64,000 nt of DNA, taken from contig NZ_MJEJ02000026.1 of assembly GCF_002095435.2 (NCBI RefSeq), forward strand, positions 1 through 64,000, written 5' to 3'. This document shows positions 45,888 through 54,039 of the stretch, piece after piece (positions within the stretch are counted from its first letter, which is position 1; each line of letters starts with the position of its first letter). Below the pieces are notes generated by a model. That model had not been told where the DNA came from. It did not search any database and was given only the letters and a program-made list of their open reading frames with translations. Origin of the DNA: Williamsia sp. 1138 (GTDB taxonomy: Bacteria > Actinomycetota > Actinomycetes > Mycobacteriales > Mycobacteriaceae). The position numbers and the translations under genes were made by a program.

Positions 45888-45905
45888 GAATCAACTGACG
45901 CGATC

Positions 45906-46139
45906 TCAGATCGCGCCGAAGCCAACTTTCCGGGCGTCGGAGACACCGACCTCGACGTACGCGATCTTGGTGACGGGGATCAGGTAGCGAGAACCCTTGT
46001 CGTCTTCCAGACGCAGCAACTGCTCGTTGCCTGCCAGTGCGGCCTCGACCGCGGCGTGCGCTTCGTCGCTGCTCTTCTCGGTGTGTACAACCACTTCGCG
46101 AGAGCTGTCGGTGATCCCGATCTTCACATCAACGGCCAC
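45906..46139 (-). CDS. DUF3107 small protein (TB9.4-like)
   Basis: 77-aa protein of the DUF3107 family, an actinobacterial ATP-binding-like small protein (Mtb Rv3208A/TB9.4). It has DVKIGITDSSREVVV and YLIPVTKIAYVEVG. GTG 46139 is preferred because GGAGGAT lies 5 bases before it; an in-frame GTG at 46151 would overlap that ribosome site. Convergent with the TetR gene. Function unknown. Confidence 0.82.
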   Translation of the reverse strand: MAVDVKIGITDSSREVVVHTEKSSDEAHAAVEAALAGNEQLLRLEDDKGSRYLIPVTKIAYVEVGVSDARKVGFGAI

Positions 46140-46237
46140 AAAATCCTCCACAGATATACGTTCGAACTCTCGGGTCTAACTCTGCTCTTGCAATCCTGCT
46201 GGCCTGAATCTAGCCCCACCGGCCTTGCGGCGGACAG

Positions 46238-46933
46238 TCAGCCCAACCCCATATCCGCCATGCGCTGTGCATGCCGATCCTGGATCGAACCGAAGAAGTC
46301 CACGATCTGGTTGAGGTCGGCCTCGACGGAGAACAACAGCTCGGTGAGCGCCTCTTGGCCGGCCAGCACGTACTGGGTCTGCGTGATCGCCTCACCGAGC
46401 AGCCGCCGGCCCCACAACGTCAGGGGCGAAGAGAGCGCGGGGTCGGCCGCGACTGCTTCGCGGATGGCTGCCACGGCGAACTCCGAGTGTCCGGTCTCGG
46501 CCATCACGGTGCGCACCACGGCCTCGGCGTCTTTCGGCAGAGTGCCCGCGATCTCCATGTAGAAGTCGGCGGCCAGACCGTCGCCGACGTACGCCTTCAC
46601 CAGCGACTCATGCCAATTACTCGGCACCGTCGACGAGTGGTACTTCTCGAGCACCGGTGTGTACGCGGCAATCGACTCGTAGACGTCGACCCCGCGAGCG
46701 CCCAGGGCTTCCTGCAGGATCTCGAAGTGACTCATCTCTGCGGCGGCCATACTCGCCATCTCGACCCGGCCACGCATGTCGGGCGCCATCGTCGCCTCCG
46801 ACGCCAGGCGGTAGAACGCGGCCAGTTCGCCGCAGGCCAGTACCCCGAACAGTTCGGTGATACCGGGATGAGAGGCTGACGAACCGGCGGCGACATCGGA
46901 CACCGGCGGCTGCGTTTGTGAACCAGACGACAT
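46238..46933 (-). CDS. Ferritin-like fold protein (Rv3210c-like)
   Basis: 231-aa helical protein of the ferritin-like superfamily (tRNA-hydroxylase/MiaE-related fold). Candidate metal ligands recur in helices: GELAAFYRL (Glu about 33), AAAEMSHFEIL (Glu and His about 66-69), ETGHSEFA and LLGEAITQTQYVLAG. The same length as Mtb Rv3210c. ATG 46933 is the first codon of the conserved part. Divergent from rhlE. No experimental role known to me. Confidence 0.78.
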   Translation of the reverse strand: MSSGSQTQPPVSDVAAGSSASHPGITELFGVLACGELAAFYRLASEATMAPDMRGRVEMASMAAAEMSHFEILQEALGARGVDVYESIAAYTPVLEKYHSSTVPSNWHESLVKAYVGDGLAADFYMEIAGTLPKDAEAVVRTVMAETGHSEFAVAAIREAVAADPALSSPLTLWGRRLLGEAITQTQYVLAGQEALTELLFSVEADLNQIVDFFGSIQDRHAQRMADMGLG

Positions 46934-47138
46934 GAGAGCGAGTGTAGTCAGCACGTCGGAACCGGGCATGCGGACGACGACCCGGGTGCGGCATCCGGGG
47001 GTGCTACACGATGCGATGTCACCACCTGGACGTGGGCCACGTACACTGCCAGGGGTGAGCCGTGCGCATGAGCCGGCTCGCAGGAATTTGTGCGCGCACC
47101 GATGGCGGTCCGATATCTGTTGGGCCCGATTTGACCAG

Positions 47139-47189
47139 ATGCAGGTTGCCCGAGTCCGCCTTTGCACCGCGGCCAGTGAGCTGATCTGA
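47139..47189 (+). other. Candidate 16-codon upstream ORF before rhlE
   Basis: ATG CAG GTT ... TGA encodes MQVARVRLCTAASELI and ends 10 bases before the TTG start proposed for rhlE. It may be a leader peptide. It could equally be chance, and no ribosome site stands out. Confidence 0.25.
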
Positions 47190-47199
47190 CGGTTGATCT

Positions 47200-48927
47200 T
47201 TGCAGTGCGCGCGGGAGCACATTGCGAAAGGCAATCAACTGAACATCGAACAAGAAGCCAAAAACACCGCCTTGGATGACATCGTCGAAGAAGAGCACGT
47301 CATCGTGGCGGAAGACCACGTCTCCCCCACGTTCGCCGAGCTCGGCGTCCGGCAGGAGATCGTCGACGCCCTCACCGCCGACGGCATCACCAACACCTTC
47401 GCCATCCAGGAACTGACCCTGCCGCTGGCGATGGCAGGCGACGACCTGATCGGTCAGGCCCGCACCGGCATGGGCAAGACCCTCGGTTTCGGCGTACCGC
47501 TGTTGCAGCGGGTGTCGCAGGCGACGGCCGAACCCGGCGAGCGCGGCATCTGGAAACTGGACGGCACCCCGCGCGCACTGATCATCGTGCCCACCCGCGA
47601 ACTCTGCATCCAGGTGACCGATGACCTCGAGATCGCGGCCAAGGGCCTCCACGTCGACACCGCAGACGGCCAGAACCGGCCCATCCGGCTGCTGTCGATC
47701 TTCGGAGGCAGGCCCTTCGAACATCAGATCAGCGAGCTCAAGATCGGTATCGACGTCGTCGTCGGCACCCCCGGCCGCCTCCTCGACCTCGCCCGTCAGG
47801 GCCACCTGATCCTGGGCAAGGTCCAGGTTCTGGTTCTCGACGAGGCCGACGAAATGCTGGACCTGGGCTTCCTGCCCGACATCGAGCGCCTCATGAGTTC
47901 GCTCCCCGACGCCCGTCAGACCATGCTCTTCTCGGCGACGATGCCCGGGCCGATCGTGACGCTGGCGCGCACCTTCCTGACGAAGCCGACCCACATCCGG
48001 GCCGAGCACGCCAACGATTCGGCGATCCACGAGCGCACCACCCAGTACGTCTACCGGGCCCACGCACTGGACAAGGCCGAGCTGGTCGCACGCATCCTGC
48101 AGGCCGAAGGTCGCGGCGCGACAATGATTTTCACTCGCACCAAGCGCACCGCACAGAAGGTCGCCGACGATCTCGCCGAACGCGGATTCGCAGTCGGCGC
48201 CGTACACGGTGACCTCGGGCAGGTCGCTCGAGAGAAGGCACTCACCGCTTTCCGTGAGGGCCGCATCAACGTGCTCGTCGCCACCGACGTCGCTGCACGT
48301 GGCATCGACATCGACGACGTCACGCACGTCATCAACTATCAGTGCCCCGACGACGAGAAGACCTACGTCCACCGCATCGGTCGCACGGGTCGCGCCGGCC
48401 GCACCGGCATCGCGGTCACCCTGGTCGACTGGGACGAGCTGCACCGCTGGGAGATGATCAGCAAGGCGCTCGACCTCGCCAAGGACGAGCCGGTCGAAAC
48501 CTATTCCAGCTCACCGCATCTGCGTGAAGAGATGGGCATCTCGGAGTCTGCCACCGGTCGGATCGGTCAGGGCCCGGCCGTGGTGCGCGACGACCGCAAG
48601 GACCGCGATTCGCGCTCGGGCGGCGGGCGTTCGGGCGGCGGAGAGAAGCGCGAACTCGCCGGCCAACGCAGGTCGACATCATCGGCATCACGGCAGCGTC
48701 GGCGCACCCGCTCCGGAAGCAGCGATGCGCCCGCCACCGGTGACGCCGCGTCGACCACGGCAGCCGTCGCGGACACCGCAGCGGCTTCTACCGCTCCGGA
48801 CACCGGATCGCCTGCAACGACCTCCGAGGGTGGAGACCGCCCCCGGCGTCGTCGTCGCCGCCGGAACGGTGGATCTGCCGACAAGTCATCGGCCTCCGGC
48901 GACACCGTGGGTAACGCCTCGGAGTAA
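47200..48927 (+). CDS. rhlE: DEAD-box RNA helicase
   Basis: About 575-aa DEAD-box helicase, counterpart of Mtb RhlE (Rv3211). Motifs in order: Q-motif (PTFAELGVRQEIVDAL...IQELTLPLAM), I (ARTGMGKT), Ia (PTRELC), Ib (TPGRLLD), II (LDEADEML), III (SATMP), IV (MIFTRTKRT), V (ATDVAARGID), VI (HRIGRTGRAGRTG). The C-terminal tail (about 445-575) is disordered, with Arg/Gly-rich and Ala/Thr-rich stretches ending near PRRRRRRRNGG. Motif I has GMGKT in place of GSGKT. The start is uncertain: TTG 47200 lacks a ribosome site, while GAAAGG sits before an in-frame CTG at 47239. Likely roles are RNA unwinding, ribosome assembly and cold adaptation. Confidence 0.9.
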   Translation: MQCAREHIAKGNQLNIEQEAKNTALDDIVEEEHVIVAEDHVSPTFAELGVRQEIVDALTADGITNTFAIQELTLPLAMAGDDLIGQARTGMGKTLGFGVPLLQRVSQATAEPGERGIWKLDGTPRALIIVPTRELCIQVTDDLEIAAKGLHVDTADGQNRPIRLLSIFGGRPFEHQISELKIGIDVVVGTPGRLLDLARQGHLILGKVQVLVLDEADEMLDLGFLPDIERLMSSLPDARQTMLFSATMPGPIVTLARTFLTKPTHIRAEHANDSAIHERTTQYVYRAHALDKAELVARILQAEGRGATMIFTRTKRTAQKVADDLAERGFAVGAVHGDLGQVAREKALTAFREGRINVLVATDVAARGIDIDDVTHVINYQCPDDEKTYVHRIGRTGRAGRTGIAVTLVDWDELHRWEMISKALDLAKDEPVETYSSSPHLREEMGISESATGRIGQGPAVVRDDRKDRDSRSGGGRSGGGEKRELAGQRRSTSSASRQRRRTRSGSSDAPATGDAASTTAAVADTAAASTAPDTGSPATTSEGGDRPRRRRRRRNGGSADKSSASGDTVGNASE

Positions 48928-48932
48928 CTGAC

Positions 48933-50153
48933 GTGCTCAAGCCTGAGCGGCGCACGCCGGTCGACCTGTTGATCGTTGCCGTCATCGCGGCGGTCGTCAT
49001 CGTCGCCGGCGTGGCCATCTGGGCCTCCAGTTCGGTGGAGAACACCGAGTCCGACCCGTCCCCGGTCGCTGCGGCGCCGCCCGCGTCGGCGACCGCGGTG
49101 CCTGCCTCGTACTCCGAGGCCTGGCGGACCCCCAGTGACGCCACAGCCGGGCCGGTCATCGTCGGGGGTGTCGTCGTCACCGGCGATGGCGACACCGTCG
49201 TGGGCCACGACGCGGAGTCCGGCCGTCAGCTCTGGTCGTACCGTCGAGACCTCCCGCTGTGCGGGGTGTCCGGCTGGAGCGCGTCCGGTCGCGATTACGC
49301 GATCGCGGTGTACCGCAACTCGCGCGGTTGCAGCGAGGTCACTGCGCTGTTCGGCTCGACGGGCAAGCGCGCGACCACCCGCAGCAGCGACGCCGACAAC
49401 TCTCTCGACTTCAGCTTCGACCGGGATTACTTTCTGGCGCAAGGTGATACGCGACTCGAGATCTGGCGCAGCGACCTGGTGCGGACCATCGAATACGGCC
49501 GGGTCGATGCTCCGGTCAATCCCGGATCGCAACCGCGCTCGGGTTGTGAACTCGTCTCCAGCGCCGTCAGCAGCCCCAAGGTCGCCATCGTCGAGCACTG
49601 CGGGATCGAACCGGGTTACCGCCTCACCGTCCTCGGATCCACCCTCGACAGCAACGAGAAACTCGAAGAATTCGGCTCGACCCTGATCACCGCAGAGCTC
49701 GGTTCGCCACCTCGCGTCGTCGCGGTAGGGAGCAACAGTGTCGCGGTGTACGTGTCCTCCCCCGAGCCCATGCTCGAGACCTATGCGTTCGACGGCACAC
49801 TGCAGAACCGGACCTCCCTGCTGGGCGGACCCGTCGGCGCCGAGAGCAAACCGATCACCGGCGACGGCATCGTCACGTTCTGGACGGGCAAGGCAACCGT
49901 CGTGCTCGACGCCGAGACCCTGCAAGCCCGCTTCCAGGTCCCCGAGACGCTGGGACCGGGAGTGGTCATGGCAGGTTCACTACTGCTGCCCAGTGCCACC
50001 GGGATCAGCGAACACAAACTCGTCGACGGCCAGCCGATCCGGTCGATCCCGGTTGCCCGGGACGGCTACACCGGCGGGGTGATCACGCTCGGCGTGATCG
50101 GCGATGAACTGGTGCAGCAGTGGGGTTCGACTGTCTCGGTGCTCAGCCCGTAG
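48933..50153 (+). CDS. Rv3212-like membrane-anchored beta-propeller protein
   Basis: 406-aa protein with one N-terminal membrane helix (about 10-30, LLIVAVIAAVVIVAGVAIWA), a Ser/Pro/Ala linker, and an extracytoplasmic repeat domain of the PQQ/quinoprotein beta-propeller type (VVVTGDGDTVVGHDAESGRQLWSYRRD). Pairs of Cys (LCGVSGW, SRGCSEV; SGCELVS, EHCGIEPGY) may form disulfides. Mtb Rv3212 (407 aa) follows rhlE in the same way. GTG 48933 lies 5 bases after the rhlE stop. Function unknown. Confidence 0.8.
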   Translation: MLKPERRTPVDLLIVAVIAAVVIVAGVAIWASSSVENTESDPSPVAAAPPASATAVPASYSEAWRTPSDATAGPVIVGGVVVTGDGDTVVGHDAESGRQLWSYRRDLPLCGVSGWSASGRDYAIAVYRNSRGCSEVTALFGSTGKRATTRSSDADNSLDFSFDRDYFLAQGDTRLEIWRSDLVRTIEYGRVDAPVNPGSQPRSGCELVSSAVSSPKVAIVEHCGIEPGYRLTVLGSTLDSNEKLEEFGSTLITAELGSPPRVVAVGSNSVAVYVSSPEPMLETYAFDGTLQNRTSLLGGPVGAESKPITGDGIVTFWTGKATVVLDAETLQARFQVPETLGPGVVMAGSLLLPSATGISEHKLVDGQPIRSIPVARDGYTGGVITLGVIGDELVQQWGSTVSVLSP

Positions 50154-50172
50154 CCGAAAGCTGCTGCAAATA

Positions 50173-50228
50173 CACACGTTTGAGTCAAAATCACACGTTG
50201 CAACGTGTGATTTTGACTCAAACGTGTG
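50173..50228. terminator. 56-base perfect palindrome between convergent genes
   Basis: Two exact 28-base arms, starting CACACGTTTGAGTCAAAATC and meeting at ACGTTG/CAACGT with no loop. Placed between the Rv3212-like gene and the convergent ParA-like gene. It probably ends both transcripts, but the arms are far longer than termination needs and there is no U-tract. Confidence 0.75.
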
Positions 50229-50256
50229 CTTTTGTCGGCCTGCCCCGGCGTTGCCG

Positions 50257-51048
50257 TCAGACCGCTTCGATGGTCACCAGGTCTGCGCCGCCGTTCCAGT
50301 GCTTCCACAGGTTCTCCGACAGCTCGCGGTACGCCGTAGACCCCTTGTTCTTACGGCCTCCCACCACGCTGACACCCGAGGCCGAGGCCTCGGCGAACTT
50401 CACGGTGCGCGGAATGGCCGGCGAGAGCACCGGTAGGTCGTAGCGATCGGACACGTCGGCCAGCACATCGCGGCTGTGGGTGGTGCGCGCGTCATACAGC
50501 GTCGGTAGCGCTCCCAACAGTTGCAGATCGGGGTTGGTGATCTGCTGCACCTCGGTCACGGTCCGCAACAGCTGCCCGACCCCGCGGTGTGCCAGCGTCT
50601 CGCACTGCAAGGGCACGATCACCTCGTCGGCGGCGGTCAACCCGTTGAGCGTGAGCACCCCGAGCGAGGGCGGGCAGTCGATGATGATCACGTCGTAGTC
50701 GCCCTCGACGGTCTTGAGTGCACGCTTGAGCGCGTACTCGCGACCCGGCCGCATCAGCAGCAGCGCCTCGGCACCCGCGAGGTCGATGGTCGCCGGCAGC
50801 AGCGACACCTTGTCTTCGGTGTCGAGCAGGGCATCGGCGATGGCGCCCTCACCCAGCAGGACGTCATGGACCGATATGGTCAATTTGTCCGGATCATGCC
50901 CCAGCGAAAAGGTAAGGCAGCCTTGCGGATCCAGATCGACCACCAACACCGACAGTCCCATGTCGGCGAGCGCCGCACCCAGTGAGACAACCGTGGTGGT
51001 CTTGGCGACCCCACCCTTCTGATTCGCCACAGCAAGTATCTTGCTCAT
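50257..51048 (-). CDS. ParA/Soj-like ATPase (Rv3213c-like)
   Basis: 263-aa ParA/MinD-family ATPase. The deviant Walker A KGGVAKTTTVV (about 11-20) has the signature Lys, Walker A' is VVDLDPQG (about 38-45), and Walker B is VIIIDCPPSLG (about 118). It acts as a dimeric switch on DNA or membrane. No ParB gene is adjacent, so this is the orphan Soj-like protein of the conserved block rather than the chromosome-partition ParA. ATG 51048; the longer frame is not supported. Confidence 0.87.
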   Translation of the reverse strand: MSKILAVANQKGGVAKTTTVVSLGAALADMGLSVLVVDLDPQGCLTFSLGHDPDKLTISVHDVLLGEGAIADALLDTEDKVSLLPATIDLAGAEALLLMRPGREYALKRALKTVEGDYDVIIIDCPPSLGVLTLNGLTAADEVIVPLQCETLAHRGVGQLLRTVTEVQQITNPDLQLLGALPTLYDARTTHSRDVLADVSDRYDLPVLSPAIPRTVKFAEASASGVSVVGGRKNKGSTAYRELSENLWKHWNGGADLVTIEAV

Positions 51049-51114
51049 TCCCTGACCCCCTTCGCCTCGAGCAGCACTCTCCATTTCCTTGACCCTATGC
51101 GTCAACCGGGCAGA

Positions 51115-51777
51115 ATGTCTGGAGTGACTGCTTCCGGCTCGGCCATTCATCGCCTCATCCTCATCCGACACGGCGAAACGGAGTGGTCCAAGACCGGTAA
51201 ACACACCGGATCGAGTGACATAGCCCTCACCGAACTCGGCGAAGAGCAGGCGAGGAGTCTGCGCGAACCCCTCGACGAACTCCTGCTGACCGACCCGCTG
51301 GTGCTCTCCTCGCCACGGCGGCGCGCCATGCACACCGCAGAACTGGCGGGCCTGGAGATCAGCCGGACCGGCGAGGAGTTCTCCGAGTGGGATTACGGCA
51401 CCTATGAGGGCCTGACCACGCCGGAGATCCGCGAGAGCGATCCCGGATGGACGGTATGGAGCCGGGGCGGCCCCGGCGGAGAATCACCCGCGCAGATGAG
51501 CGACCGGATGGACAGTGTCATCGGCGAGCTGTTGGATTGCCTGCTCACCAGGTCCGTCGTCGTGATCGGACACGGGCACTTCTCCCGATCACTGCTCGCT
51601 CGGTGGATCGGTTCGCCTGTGGAGTTCGGTGCGCATTTCGCCATGCTCCCGGCGTCGGTGGCGGTCCTCGGCTTCGACGGTGAGACCCGGCAGATCCAAT
51701 CGATGGGGATCACCGGCTATCGCAGCGCCGACTACGTGGACGCCGGACGTCCGGCGCACGTCCGCACGTCGCTCTGA
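51115..51777 (+). CDS. Histidine phosphatase family protein (Rv3214/Gpm2-like)
   Basis: 220-aa member of the phosphoglycerate-mutase-like superfamily. The catalytic RHGE motif is in LILIRHGETEWS (about 17-28). Acid/base Glu is in EWDYGTYEGLTTPEI, and the second His is in IGHGHFSRSLLARW. The Mtb counterpart Rv3214 was named Gpm2 but behaves as an acid phosphatase, so a broad phosphatase role is more likely than mutase. ATG 51115; GTG 51124 is possible. Divergent from the ParA-like gene. Confidence 0.85.
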   Translation: MSGVTASGSAIHRLILIRHGETEWSKTGKHTGSSDIALTELGEEQARSLREPLDELLLTDPLVLSSPRRRAMHTAELAGLEISRTGEEFSEWDYGTYEGLTTPEIRESDPGWTVWSRGGPGGESPAQMSDRMDSVIGELLDCLLTRSVVVIGHGHFSRSLLARWIGSPVEFGAHFAMLPASVAVLGFDGETRQIQSMGITGYRSADYVDAGRPAHVRTSL

Positions 51778-51811
51778 CGTCCCCGACGAGCGACAAGGAC
51801 CCCGAATCCGG

Positions 51812-52282
51812 TCAGGAGCGCTTTTTCTTCTTCGCGGGGGCCTTCCTCAACGGCGGCGCGGGATCATCGACGTCCTGCGCCGGAGGATCGATCTCGTAGG
51901 CCGCCGCAAACCACTTCATCGCCGACGGACTGAACAGACAGACCAGCGCCGCGACGAGTACCACGAGCAACGGGGTGCCTATCAGCGGAAGGTTGCTGTC
52001 GGTCATCAACGCGAACGCGACGGGTAAGAGAAGGATCTGTGCCACCACCGCGATCGCACGACCCCAGCGCCGCCCGGTCAGCAGCGCGACACCGCCCGCC
52101 AACACGCCGCCACCGAGTATCGCGAACCACGCCGCAGTGCCGTATCCGCTGATGAAGTCTTCTTTGTGACCCATCAGCTCCCTGATCACCATCCAGATCG
52201 CGGCCCCGACAGCGAGCACTCCTTCGAGTGTGACTATCGCGCCGGCACGGCGGACATTGAGGGGAGGAGGAGTTTCAGACAC
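51812..52282 (-). CDS. Conserved integral membrane protein (Rv3217c-like)
   Basis: 156-aa protein with four hydrophobic segments (about residues 12-32, 47-67, 73-95 and 100-122), including TGRRWGRAIAVVAQ between helices. The C-terminal tail is Pro/Ala-rich and ends in KKKKRS. GTG 52282 is chosen; longer starts overlap the promoter of the divergent DAG kinase gene. Function unknown. Position matches Rv3217c. Confidence 0.75.
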   Translation of the reverse strand: MSETPPPLNVRRAGAIVTLEGVLAVGAAIWMVIRELMGHKEDFISGYGTAAWFAILGGGVLAGGVALLTGRRWGRAIAVVAQILLLPVAFALMTDSNLPLIGTPLLVVLVAALVCLFSPSAMKWFAAAYEIDPPAQDVDDPAPPLRKAPAKKKKRS

Positions 52283-52394
52283 GCGGACCAGCGTAGTGGT
52301 TGCCGCTGAGCGCACGTCCGCCAGAGGACTGCGAAGGGCTGCACACGCAGCGGAAAGGGGACGACCGCGCGGTCTGCCGCTAGGCTCACTTCTC

Positions 52395-53375
52395 GTGCGC
52401 GCGATGCTGATCGTCAACCCCTTCGCCACCTCGACAACCGAGGCCGGCCGGGACGCGCTGCGTGACACCCTGACCGCATCGTTGCGGCGTCCCGGCGACG
52501 CGGTCACCACCTCGAACGGCTTCGACGTCACCGTCGAGCACACCACGCATCGTGGTCATGCCGGCGAACTGGCGGCGATTGCTCGGGCCGAAGGATATGA
52601 CGTGGTGGTCGTGCACGGAGGCGATGGCAGCGTCAACGAGGTCGTCAACGGACTCCTCGACTCCCCCGCCGTGCCGGCAGTCGGTCCTCCATCACCCGCG
52701 CTCGCCGTGGTTCCGGGCGGTAGCGCGAACGTCTTCGCGCGTGCGCTGGGCATAGATCCGGACCCGCTCAAGGCGACCGGACAGCTCGTGGATCTGCTCG
52801 CGACGGGCCAGCGACGGCGAGTCAGCTTGGGGCACACCGACAATCGGTGGTTCCTGTTCAATGCCGGACTCGGTGTGGACGCCCGGGTCATCAAGTCGAT
52901 CGAGGAGCAGCGCACGGCTGGGCATCAGGCCACGGCGGGCCGATATTTCTGGACGACCGTGCGGACCTTCATCGGCGCTGCGCGCGACACACCGACGCTG
53001 ACCGTGCGGATACCCGACGCCGATCCTGTCGACGGGGTGCACTTCGCGTTCGTCTCGAACGCGAGCCCTTGGACCTATCTGGGTACCCGGCCCATCGAGA
53101 CCAACCCCGGCACCAACTTCGACAACCGTCTCGGCGTCTTCGCCTCGCGGTCGATGAACCCGATCCGCAATCTGCCGCTCGCACGGCAACTGCTCTCGAA
53201 GCGATCCACACCCCATGTTCGGCATCTGCTGCGGGCCGACGATGTGGACGCCGTGGAAATCACCAGCACTGAACCCATCGACATGCAGATGGATGGCGAA
53301 TACCTTGGAACACGGACCGCGTTGACGGTGCATTGCCGGGCCGCCGCGGTCGAGGTTGTCGCTCCCAAATCGTGA
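52395..53375 (+). CDS. Diacylglycerol/lipid kinase family protein (Rv3218-like)
   Basis: 326-aa DagK/YegS/BmrU-type lipid kinase. The catalytic nucleotide loop is VVHGGDGSVNEVVNGLL (about 73-89) and the second motif PGGSANVFARALG (about 110-122). The C-terminal beta-sandwich is typical (IDMQMDGEYLG). It would phosphorylate diacylglycerol or a related lipid at the inner membrane face. GTG 52395 follows TAGGCT at about -10 distance, so the mRNA may be leaderless; ATG 52404 is an alternative. Confidence 0.85.
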   Translation: MRAMLIVNPFATSTTEAGRDALRDTLTASLRRPGDAVTTSNGFDVTVEHTTHRGHAGELAAIARAEGYDVVVVHGGDGSVNEVVNGLLDSPAVPAVGPPSPALAVVPGGSANVFARALGIDPDPLKATGQLVDLLATGQRRRVSLGHTDNRWFLFNAGLGVDARVIKSIEEQRTAGHQATAGRYFWTTVRTFIGAARDTPTLTVRIPDADPVDGVHFAFVSNASPWTYLGTRPIETNPGTNFDNRLGVFASRSMNPIRNLPLARQLLSKRSTPHVRHLLRADDVDAVEITSTEPIDMQMDGEYLGTRTALTVHCRAAAVEVVAPKS

Positions 53376-53546
53376 AGCAGTGACTCTTCACACAGGAGGA
53401 GTCCGAGGTCACACCCGGTTTCTGCCGTAAATCACGGGCGTAACCGGCGGCAGAGTAGTACAAAGGTGGGTGGACCCATGAAGGCACCCCCTACACAGTG
53501 ATATTGCCCACGTGTTAACGCAACACCATTGACTTCATCTGGATTC

Positions 53547-53560
53547 GTGAAAGTATTCAC
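53547..53560. promoter_or_regulatory. CRP-like binding site upstream of whiB1
   Basis: GTGA-AAGTAT-TCAC, a perfect GTGA-N6-TCAC palindrome, 85 bases before the whiB1 ATG. In M. tuberculosis the cAMP receptor protein Rv3676 binds the whiB1 promoter, so the same control is likely. The remaining upstream stretch (53376-53644) shows no gene. Confidence 0.75.
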
Positions 53561-53644
53561 AAGCAACAGTGCGGAAACAAAACCTACGCACACATGAACT
53601 GACGGTTACGAGCGGCGCGAAGAGGCGCCTGAAGGAGCAGTAGG

Positions 53645-53899
53645 ATGGACTGGCGTCACAACGCAATTTGTCGCGACGAGGATCCGGAGCTGTTCTTCCC
53701 GGTGGGAAACAGTGGCCCGGCTATCGCGCAAATTGCTGATGCGAAGCTCGTCTGCAACCGCTGCCCGGTTACAGCTGATTGCCTCACATGGGCACTGGAG
53801 TCGGGACAGGACGCAGGCGTTTGGGGCGGGATGAGCGAAGACGAGCGTCGTGCGCTCAAGCGGCGTAACGCACGCAGCCGCACCCGCAGCTCGGTCTAA
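53645..53899 (+). CDS. whiB1: Fe-S transcription factor WhiB1
   Basis: 84-aa WhiB protein, the same length as Mtb WhiB1. The four 4Fe-4S cysteines are Cys9, Cys37, Cys40 and Cys46 (CRDEDPELFF, CNRCPVTADC). The GVWGG turn (about 58-62) and a basic C-terminal tail (ALKRRNARSRTR) complete the fold. WhiB1 binds sigma-A region 4, senses nitric oxide and is essential in mycobacteria. A ribosome site GAAGGAGCAGTAGG precedes ATG 53645. Monocistronic, ended by a strong hairpin. Confidence 0.95.
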   Translation: MDWRHNAICRDEDPELFFPVGNSGPAIAQIADAKLVCNRCPVTADCLTWALESGQDAGVWGGMSEDERRALKRRNARSRTRSSV

Positions 53900-53946
53900 A
53901 CACCGAGCGGGTGGTGACAGCCCAAAGACCACCAAAACAGACAACC

Positions 53947-53972
53947 AACCCGGTGGCACATGCCACCGGGTT
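53947..53972. terminator. Hairpin terminator after whiB1
   Basis: 12-bp perfect arms AACCCGGTGGCA / TGCCACCGGGTT with a 2-base gap, followed by CGTGTTGTT. Between whiB1 and the convergent pdtaS. Confidence 0.88.
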
Positions 53973-54039
53973 CGTGTTGTTCTAGGGCCCGAGGGCTTTT
54001 GCGCGACTGCGCTCTGAACCACTGTCAGCACAACGTAAT

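Noticed and set aside
46948-48444. 498-codon minus-strand open frame over rhlE
   Set aside because: Antisense to all helicase motifs and without recognisable domain.
50257-51048. Chromosome-partition parA with parS/origin nearby
   Set aside because: No parB gene or parS-like repeats; position equals the orphan Rv3213c gene of the conserved block.
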